Shown one piece after another: positions 1 through 5,489 of a DNA stretch of 15,410 nucleotides; position 1 is the first letter of the stretch, and the number at the start of each line of letters is the position of its first letter. A program made the translations under genes and the position numbers. The DNA comes from Candidatus Babelota bacterium (GTDB taxonomy: Bacteria; Babelota; Babeliae; Babelales; Vermiphilaceae). Location: assembly GCA_013213985.1 (NCBI GenBank), contig JABSSP010000012.1:1-15410 (forward strand), given 5' to 3'. Under the pieces are notes generated by a model that was not told the origin of the DNA, searched no databases, and saw only the letters and a list, made by a program, of their open reading frames with translations.

Positions 1-39
1 AGAACTTGGAACTAAAGTTGATTCCAAGGGCAACTTACA

Positions 40-261
40 ATGGATAAAATAATACTTGTTGTGTTTTTGTCTCTCTTTTATTCTAATACCGTTGCCATGT
101 CACACAATGATCCCAGGAAAAAACTCCTGTTTGATCAATGGATTAAAGTCCAATCAAAAATTGTGGTTAGCGCAACTATGAGTCCAGAAGAACAAGAAAA
201 ACAAATATTAAAAGCGGCCGTTAAAAAAAGGGTCAAAAATGCTCTTCCATCTGATATGTAA
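40..261 (+). CDS. small secreted protein of unknown function
   Basis: A 73-residue protein of no family I recognise. Residues 1-19 form a typical signal peptide: a charged start (MDK), a hydrophobic core IILVVFLSLFY and a likely signal peptidase I site after TVA (Ala19). The mature part is about 54 residues, charged and probably helical, with many Lys and Glu and no Cys. It should therefore be exported to the periplasm or beyond. The start is supported by AAGGG at 26-30, nine bases before the ATG. The gene converges with the next one (ends at 283, opposite strand) across about 20 bases, and no clear terminator lies between them. Too little sequence lies upstream to judge a promoter. The coding call is fairly secure because of the ribosome site and signal peptide; the function is unknown. 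Confidence 0.7.
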   Translation: MDKIILVVFLSLFYSNTVAMSHNDPRKKLLFDQWIKVQSKIVVSATMSPEEQEKQILKAAVKKRVKNALPSDM

Positions 262-282
262 AAAAAGAACGATGGACGATTT

Positions 283-1455
283 CTAAGAGTTGAAAAGTTT
301 TAACAATTTAAATATAAAGAAAACAGCTGCCAATGGTTTTGACCACCAGCTGTCGTTAAATATCGAGTTCCATGAACTGCCTGAAGATTCTTCTGTTTGG
401 CCAAGAACTTCTTCAAATGCCTTAGTCAATAGATCAATTGCAGTCAAGAGTTCTTCTATAGGCAACGAATTAATTGTCTGATACAAGGCTATAATCTGAG
501 CTATAGCATTTGCATCTTTAGTTTTTACTGCATGATTAACAATAATATTTTTTTCCGCAAGAAAAAGTGCCACCATGCTTTCGCGAGCAAATTCATCATC
601 ACCCATATAGGTAAATTCATTAAAATCTTCCAGCAAATTGATCAACGAATCTAAGTTGCCTGTTAAGGTCATCCCTTGCACTGCACGCTTAACCCGTTGA
701 TGCTTAAATGTAATTTTATCATCAAGTTGATGCTCAGTAGCTTCTTGGTCTTGTGTGTCTTTAAAAAAGTTAAGGTCAAGTCTCTTGAGAATATTTAAAA
801 TATTGAGCTGGCTACGCAATCGTTCAACATGGTAAAAACGATGTAATACACGCTCACTATCAACTTGTGAAGTAATATCATCAAAATTATTATTTTTACT
901 CAGAGCAAATATCTCTTCAATCTCATCAGTTAATTCATCAAGCGTTCGATGTCCACGTAAAAAACCGCCAATAGCGGCGACTAAATCAACCCGTTGCTCT
1001 ATCGATAAATACGATACCTCATCAAGCTTACTTTTCAATACTCGCCTAAGGGCCCCTCGAGCAGTAAGTTCCTCAAATAATTTTGCCTTAGCGACAACAA
1101 AAATTTCTTTGGTAAATTCTTCAACAAATAAATCATCTTCTAATCGTTTGTATATACTAAAATCTTCCCACATCATAAAAAGTGGCTTTAATGCCTTAGG
1201 TATACAATTTTTTTTTACTTGTTTTAAACATGTTTGGTTGGATCTTACAAGAAAATTACACTGGTCAAGTTTTTCATTGAGTTGTGCTAAAACTTCCATA
1301 GTAGTGTGCAGCCGTTCAACAAAATAAAATCGTCTATGCACTTTGTTTGAAAATTGAGTTATGGGAACTGTTTGATCAAGTTCTGCTTGAGACTCTGCAT
1401 GCACATAGTTAATAGAAAAAAGGGCGCACGCAAATAGTAGTTTAATTGTTTTCAT
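283..1455 (-). CDS. exported two-repeat helical protein with C-terminal hydrophobic anchor (paralog of next gene)
   Basis: A 390-residue protein; I do not recognise its family. The start is the ATG at 1455, which follows AGGGG and shares one base with the upstream gene's TAA (TAATG). A longer reading from 1515 is possible but lacks a signal peptide. Residues 1-20 are a signal peptide ending in VHA. The body is almost all helical and holds two copies of one unit. Copy 1 has FYFVERL at 43-49 and the acidic/aromatic motif starting MWEDF with two Asp at 107-108. Copy 2 has FYHVERL at 207-213 and the matching motif with Asp286-Asp287. Residues 374-388 are hydrophobic and may anchor the protein in a membrane. 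Three Cys (66, 76, 84) lie in copy 1. The same plan recurs in the upstream gene at 1455-2570, so the pair arose by tandem duplication and is translationally coupled. A surface or periplasmic structural or host-contact role is only a guess. Confidence 0.8.
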   Translation of the reverse strand: MKTIKLLFACALFSINYVHAESQAELDQTVPITQFSNKVHRRFYFVERLHTTMEVLAQLNEKLDQCNFLVRSNQTCLKQVKKNCIPKALKPLFMMWEDFSIYKRLEDDLFVEEFTKEIFVVAKAKLFEELTARGALRRVLKSKLDEVSYLSIEQRVDLVAAIGGFLRGHRTLDELTDEIEEIFALSKNNNFDDITSQVDSERVLHRFYHVERLRSQLNILNILKRLDLNFFKDTQDQEATEHQLDDKITFKHQRVKRAVQGMTLTGNLDSLINLLEDFNEFTYMGDDEFARESMVALFLAEKNIIVNHAVKTKDANAIAQIIALYQTINSLPIEELLTAIDLLTKAFEEVLGQTEESSGSSWNSIFNDSWWSKPLAAVFFIFKLLKLFNS

Positions 1456-2570
1456 TATCCCCTCATAAACAGATACATAAGTATTCCACCCAACGCACCG
1501 GCTGGTAACAACCACTGTGCAATCACTCGACTTAAGCTCACCTCATTTTCATTTGCTTCTATTTCTCGCAATATATCACTCAAATGATCAGTAGCCGTGT
1601 CAATATTAGCAAGTAATTCTTGTCCACTTAATTGAGAAATATTTTCATAAAGAAGCAAAATATTATCTAACTCATCGGCAATTCCACTTTGTTGAGTAGA
1701 ATCAATAGCATGAGTAATTAATATTTTTTTATACGTAGCAAAAATACTCATGAGCATCTCTTGGAAAAACCGTGAATCATCTGCATACCTAAATTGTTCA
1801 AGTTCGTCCCATAAACCAAGAAGTGGCAATAGATTCTTTGATTCTATCATGGCTTTAAGCATCAGCTTAACACTATCATGGGTAACAATATCAGACAGCT
1901 CTTGCAACGGATCCTTAACCCGAACTGAGTGTTTGGTAGTGTAAAATTTGGTTCCCTCTGTTCTTTTGAGAATTTTTTTTGCTCGCTGTAAACGCCTTAT
2001 TTTATAAAAGTGAGAAGTTACTCCATCTACACCTAGCGCACGATCTCTGCTTTCTTGCTCAAGTGATATGTCTCTTTTAATTACTGGTCGCATTCTCTTT
2101 TTCACATAAAGATGCATCCGGTTAATGCCAGAAAAAAGATCATCTAAATTCTCTGGCGCACTACGTATATTTCCTTTTCGGATGTAGCGATCAGAGTCCC
2201 AAGATTTATCTTCTTCTAAAATGCAATACAAAATTTCAAAAACTTTTTTTATAAACTCAATCTGAAACTCAGTATCATTAAGCAATCTGAATTGATGAAA
2301 ATTTTTCCAATCTTCAAAAAAAGCTTCATTTAATAAAGCTTCTAGATTTCGTAAAACACCTTTAGAATGCAATGTATATAAAAATGAGACTACTTTATTA
2401 ATCCGAGCAACACAATAAATCCGTGAGGTAATTGATTCAGTAAATGGCGATACACTATGTTCCAGTTCACCTGCCTCTTGCGCGCAAGAAAGATTTAGAG
2501 TTAAAGCCATACTAAAAAGCGACAGTACTAATAATTTTGACTGCATGAGCGGCCTGAGCTTTACATTCAT
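1455..2570 (-). CDS. exported two-repeat helical protein with C-terminal transmembrane anchor (first of pair)
   Basis: A 371-residue protein of unknown family and a paralog of the downstream gene. I chose the ATG at 2570 because AGGTGA lies five bases upstream; the GTG at 2579 sits too close to that site. The signal peptide spans about residues 1-30, with core LLVLSLFSMALTL and a possible cleavage after SCA. Two copies of the helical unit follow. The first has IYCVARI at 51-57 and DWKNF with an acidic segment to about 106. The second has FYKIRRL at 188-194 and LWDEL with Asp264-Asp265. The C-terminus (about 349-368) is a hydrophobic segment ending in a short Met-Arg-Gly tail, the layout of a tail-anchored protein. 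Copy 2 matches copy 2 of the neighbour best, which suggests the internal duplication came before the gene duplication. The two genes overlap by one base and form an operon. Confidence 0.8.
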   Translation of the reverse strand: MNVKLRPLMQSKLLVLSLFSMALTLNLSCAQEAGELEHSVSPFTESITSRIYCVARINKVVSFLYTLHSKGVLRNLEALLNEAFFEDWKNFHQFRLLNDTEFQIEFIKKVFEILYCILEEDKSWDSDRYIRKGNIRSAPENLDDLFSGINRMHLYVKKRMRPVIKRDISLEQESRDRALGVDGVTSHFYKIRRLQRAKKILKRTEGTKFYTTKHSVRVKDPLQELSDIVTHDSVKLMLKAMIESKNLLPLLGLWDELEQFRYADDSRFFQEMLMSIFATYKKILITHAIDSTQQSGIADELDNILLLYENISQLSGQELLANIDTATDHLSDILREIEANENEVSLSRVIAQWLLPAGALGGILMYLFMRG

Positions 2571-2631
2571 TCTTCTCACCTCGCCATAATTCTTACTTTT
2601 TTAATTTTCTAAACCATAACCATTTTTTATT

Positions 2632-2661
2632 ATCCTATTAAAATAAGTAGAACTTCTTCAA
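2632..2661 (-). promoter_or_regulatory. putative sigma-70 promoter for the paired exported-protein operon
   Basis: On the minus strand, TTGAAG (2661-2656) is followed after 18 bases by TAGGAT (2637-2632). Each box matches four of six consensus positions. Transcription would start near 2625 and give a leader of about 55 bases before the ATG at 2570. This is the only reasonable pair I found upstream of the operon, but AT-rich DNA produces such matches by chance. Confidence 0.35.
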
Positions 2662-2753
2662 GAGAAAGGACTATAAAGATCAAAATATATACTGCAAAAG
2701 CAAATACCTATAGCTTTTTAATGATTGTTTCTCGTAATATTAATAGAGGCATA

Positions 2754-2783
2754 TTGACCGCAATATGTGTAATCTCATATACA
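2754..2783 (+). promoter_or_regulatory. putative sigma-70 promoter for the small ORF at 2812
   Basis: TTGACC (2754-2759, five of six consensus positions) is followed after 18 bases by TATACA (2778-2783). A start near 2790 would give a short leader containing the G8 tract and the ATG at 2812. Together with the ribosome site and signal peptide, this argues that the small ORF was once a real gene. The rest of the gap between 2571 and 2811 holds only AT-rich sequence and the operon promoter on the other strand. Confidence 0.45.
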
Positions 2784-2797
2784 ACAACATATTTTCT

Positions 2798-2805
2798 GGG
2801 GGGGG
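2798..2805 (+). repeat. G8 homopolymer at the ribosome-binding position
   Basis: Eight consecutive G bases stand out in this AT-rich region. They end six bases before the ATG at 2812, where a Shine-Dalgarno sequence belongs, and can act as one. Poly-G tracts of this length are known slippage sites in phase-variable bacterial genes. A change in length here would alter ribosome binding and spacing. Confidence 0.8.
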
Positions 2806-2811
2806 AAATAT

Positions 2812-3039
2812 ATGAAGTTAGGGATATTATTTTTGATATCATTATCACTTGACTCTTTTTCTGTAGACTGATTACAATCTAGTGAAAAAAAAGAACAAAC
2901 AATTATTAGACGGTCAGCGGTATCAGAAAATCAACTACCAGTTGCACAACCTGTTGATAAAAATGATGAAAATAAAGAAAAAAAAAGTAAATGCCAGAAA
3001 ATAATGGATAGAATTATTGGATGGTTCTTGACTCATTGA
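2812..3039 (+). pseudogene. small secreted protein interrupted by in-frame TGA at codon 20
   Basis: The frame opens with ATG after a G-rich ribosome site and encodes a signal peptide (MKLGILFLISLSLDSFSVD). It meets TGA at 2869-2871, then stays open for 55 more codons to TGA at 3037-3039. The second part is a coherent small hydrophilic protein, rich in Lys, Glu, Asn and Gln, with one Cys and an amphipathic end (IMDRIIGWFL). As read, translation gives only a 19-residue peptide. The simplest view is a nonsense mutation in a 75-residue secreted protein. Other options are a base error in the sequence or UGA readthrough. Genome-wide UGA reassignment is unlikely because all Trp codons in neighbouring genes are TGG. 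No homolog is recognised. It converges with the MutY-like gene. Confidence 0.5.
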
Positions 3040-3082
3040 CACCATAATTAATAGGAAAAATAATATTGCAGAAGTATATTTA

Positions 3083-3901
3083 TTATTCAATATAAAAAAG
3101 ATCAGCCTTTTTTCTAATAATGCCCTCTGAACACAAGCTCTGAAGTGCTTTATCAATACGAATTGATTCACGATCAATAGTTTTATAAAAACAATTCAAG
3201 GTTGCTTTTGGTACTTGTGTTAGCTGTTTTATAATCATACCTCTAATTTGTCTGTCAGAACCTTCAAATTTTGATTGCTTAACGTGATGTTTGCTTCTTC
3301 TGCTTGGGTTTTTGCATTTTTTTTTCAGTTGAACTCCGTAGTCCATGAGTGCGTAATACCATTCGCGCGGATTATTTTTATCAACCGTTGCAGCAATTAA
3401 TGGCATTAATTCTTTGTCAGAAACTTTTTCAATATCTTGGAAAAAAATATGTATAAAAACTGCACGAATATTAGTTTCAATAAAAACAGTCGGCATATTA
3501 AAAGCAAATGCACAAATTGAACCTGCTGTTGCTTTACCAATGCCGGGAAAGTTAACTAAAATTTCTGGATCAGCTGGTAATTGTCCTCGATATTTTCCCA
3601 CAACTTTTTTTGCAATTTCATGTAAATATTTTCCGCGCCTGTTATAACCAAGACCTTGCCACTCGGCCAATACAAAGCGTAGGGGCGCACAACCAAGAGA
3701 ATTAAAATCAGGAAATGTTTTAATAAATTGTGGGTATCTTTTTGAAATGCGATCAGTTTGTGTTTGTTGCAACATGATTTCTGAAACAACTACGTTATAT
3801 GGGTCATCGATATTACGCCACGCAAACTTACGTTCATTGCACGCATAAAAATCCCATATAAAATTTTGAAATGATGCAATCTTTTTTTTACTTAGTTCCA
3901 T
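3083..3901 (-). CDS. mutY: MutY-like adenine DNA glycosylase (HhH-GPD), Fe-S-free variant
   Basis: A 272-residue helix-hairpin-helix base-excision glycosylase. MutY enzymes remove adenine mispaired with guanine or 8-oxoguanine. SEIMLQQTQ (40-48) carries the MutY signature QQTQ and catalytic Glu41; endonuclease III has a different sequence there. FPGIGKATAGSI (118-129) is the hairpin, with Ala124 where endonuclease III has its reactive Lys. The usual catalytic Asp appears as Glu142 in FIETNIRAVF. The four Cys of the 4Fe-4S loop are missing: residues 196-215 have one Cys and a basic stretch with NPSRRSK. The C-terminal part (about 218-272) looks like a winged helix rather than the Nudix-like domain that reads 8-oxoguanine. 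I recall similar Fe-S-free proteins being annotated as A/G-specific adenine glycosylases in other small-genome bacteria. The start at 3901 has only a weak ribosome site. It could be a glycosylase with altered specificity. Confidence 0.85.
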   Translation of the reverse strand: MELSKKKIASFQNFIWDFYACNERKFAWRNIDDPYNVVVSEIMLQQTQTDRISKRYPQFIKTFPDFNSLGCAPLRFVLAEWQGLGYNRRGKYLHEIAKKVVGKYRGQLPADPEILVNFPGIGKATAGSICAFAFNMPTVFIETNIRAVFIHIFFQDIEKVSDKELMPLIAATVDKNNPREWYYALMDYGVQLKKKCKNPSRRSKHHVKQSKFEGSDRQIRGMIIKQLTQVPKATLNCFYKTIDRESIRIDKALQSLCSEGIIRKKADLFYIE

Positions 3902-3985
3902 GGTCTTAAAAAATTTAGTTTATTGTATTGTTGTTAACATTTCTTCTACAGTAAGAATACATGATTTAAAACAATTTTAAAAAAC

Positions 3986-4015
3986 TTGATTTATTATTTT
4001 CTCTCTTGATAGAAT
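3986..4015 (+). promoter_or_regulatory. putative sigma-70 promoter for the delta-60 repeat gene
   Basis: TTGATT (3986-3991) and TAGAAT (4010-4015) are 18 bases apart. A start near 4022 would leave a leader of about 100 bases before the ATG at 4123. The leader contains a small perfect hairpin at 4073-4087 (ATTTGC, loop GTA, GCAAAT), which may only be chance. Confidence 0.4.
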
Positions 4016-4122
4016 CGAAGTTGTTATGTGCCCTAGACAAGATAATCAAAAAACAATTATACATTCTGAGTGATTTGCGTAGCAAATTGTATCGAAGAAT
4101 ATACCAAATAAGGAGAAGATTA

Positions 4123-5486
4123 ATGAAAAACATTTCAAAATTTTTCAGCATTTTATGCTGTTTATTTTTAGTTGGGACAAAATTAAATGCCCTATGCAAT
4201 AATCCTTCAGATCTTGATACAACTTTCGGACCACAAAATAATGGGATTGTCACTATTAGAAAAGGAAATAACGACTGGATAGGTAACGGAGGTATTTTAA
4301 TAGATGATCAAGGAAGAATTGTTGTTTCTAGAACTGATAACGCAACTGAAACTTTTGCAGTCGTCCGACTCTTGCCGAATGGGTTATTGGATAACTCATT
4401 CAATGGGAATGGCCAAGTTTCCCTCAATTTTGGTAGTGTTGATGAAGGAACAGGGGGATTGTAAGAGATGAGCAGGGTCGATTGATCGTTGCAGGATTTG
4501 AACTTCCGAGTAGTAATTATCTAGTTGCACGCTTATTAGAAGATGGATCCCTTGATTCTTCCTTTGGGACAGGAGGTAAAGAAATTGGGACAACTGATAA
4601 TATTTCCCATATTACAGGCATAAAATTAAATAAAGAGGGGAAAATTGTTCTCTTTGGAAATACCACTGCTGCTTCCAAAAATCTTGTAGTAATACAACTT
4701 AATAGTGATGGATTACCTGACACGAATTTTGGAACAAATGGTTCAACAGAAGTTAATTTTGGAGGAACTGAAATTACTTTATCTGATTTTGCAATAGACG
4801 GCCAAGGTAGAATTGTTATTGTAGGTCAGACCAATGCTGCAACTAATCCAAATGATTTTGCTATAGCACGACTTCTACCTGATGGATCATTGGATACCAC
4901 TTTCGGAACCAATGGTAAAGTTCAATTAGACCTTGGCAATAACCTTGCAAGTGGAGGAATTGCAATAACTCGAGCAGGAAAAATTATAATACTTGGCTCA
5001 AATATTACAGGTGCTGACCAAATGATAGTAGCCCAGCTTAACAATGATGGATCCCTTGATACTAACTTTGGAATGAATGGGTCAACTGTTATCGGCGTAA
5101 GCAGCAACCCACGAGGAAATGGTGGTATAGCCATTAATAGCCAAGGAAAAATTTATGTATTTGGAAACGATAGTAATATTTTCATAGTCTCACGACTTGA
5201 AAAAGATGGATCTTTAGATTCTAGTTTTGGCAATAATGGAACTAAAATAATTCCATTAAATGTCCCTGTTGACGGTTTCGGTGGAATTACCATTGATGCA
5301 CAAGGTAGAATAGTTGTGCTCGGTACTTCGCAGAACCCAGCACAATTTACTGTAGTTCGACTCTGTGGTGATACATTGCCAGCATTCGTTGTTGCGTTGC
5401 GAGAAAAAGTACATGGCAAACTGCCAGTGCAGTTAAAACATGATTCTAACTTAGAAAGAGACGCATTAAGTTGCGTCTCTTTTTAA
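4123..5486 (+). CDS. secreted delta-60 repeat protein, split by a one-base frameshift
   Basis: Start ATG 4123 follows AAGGAGAAG. Residues 1-24 are a signal peptide ending near LNA. The protein then consists of seven delta-60 repeats of about 53-58 residues, each with DGSLDxxFGxxG, a stretch like IDxQGRIVVxG and VxRLxxDG. Such repeats form beta-propeller-like or beta-rich folds in secreted or surface proteins. The frame stops at TAA 4462-4464, but the repeat pattern resumes one frame away (IVRDEQGRLIVAG) with no loss. Unit 2 spans 164 bases where its neighbours span multiples of three, so exactly one base is missing, most likely from the G5 run at 4453-4457. With one more G the protein is 454 residues. 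As given, there is a 113-residue fragment and an open downstream frame from 4482. The last residues are encoded inside a terminator. Single-base assembly error, recent mutation or slippage are all possible. Confidence 0.85.
4210..5367 (+). repeat. seven tandem delta-60 repeat units
   Basis: The units begin at about 4210, 4384, 4548, 4713, 4887, 5052 and 5211, marked by codons for S/L-L-D-x-x-F-G. Spacings are 159-174 bases. The GATGGATC start is kept at DNA level in units 3, 5, 6 and 7, but third positions vary, so the units have diverged under protein-level constraint. This corresponds to the delta-60 repeat family (DUF5122 type). Confidence 0.85.
5455..5484. terminator. bidirectional intrinsic terminator between converging genes
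   Basis: A perfect 11-bp stem (5455-5465 with 5472-5482, core AGAGACGCA) closes a six-base loop and is followed by T residues on the plus strand. On the minus strand the same stem is followed by TCTTTCT-like sequence. It serves the delta-60 gene and the M16 gene that ends at 5490. The stem lies inside the last codons of the delta-60 reading frame. Confidence 0.8.
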
Positions 5487-5489
5487 TAT

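Noticed and set aside
2721..2852. Plus-strand 43-codon frame (MIVSRNINRG...) through the G8 tract
   Set aside because: It has a membrane-like stretch but no ribosome site, and it lies over the better-supported promoter and start of the ORF at 2812. Kept only as a note on possible phase variation.
2812..3049. UGA read as Trp across the genome (alternative code)
   Set aside because: About 40 Trp codons in the intact genes are all TGG and none is TGA, so reassignment is not supported. The lack of TGA stops among eleven genes can be chance in AT-rich DNA.
3040..3082. Terminator between the small ORF and the MutY-like gene
   Set aside because: Only AT-rich imperfect pairing is visible, with no GC core.
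2935..3177. 80-codon minus-strand frame with a very hydrophobic C-terminal half
   Set aside because: It overlaps the MutY-like gene by 95 bases in another frame and the small secreted ORF on the other strand. Its Phe/Ile-rich part comes from reading A-rich codons backwards, and no ribosome site is seen.
4922..5419. Two minus-strand frames opposite the delta-60 repeats
   Set aside because: They are antisense images of the repeat, rich in Pro and Ser, and recur with the repeat period.
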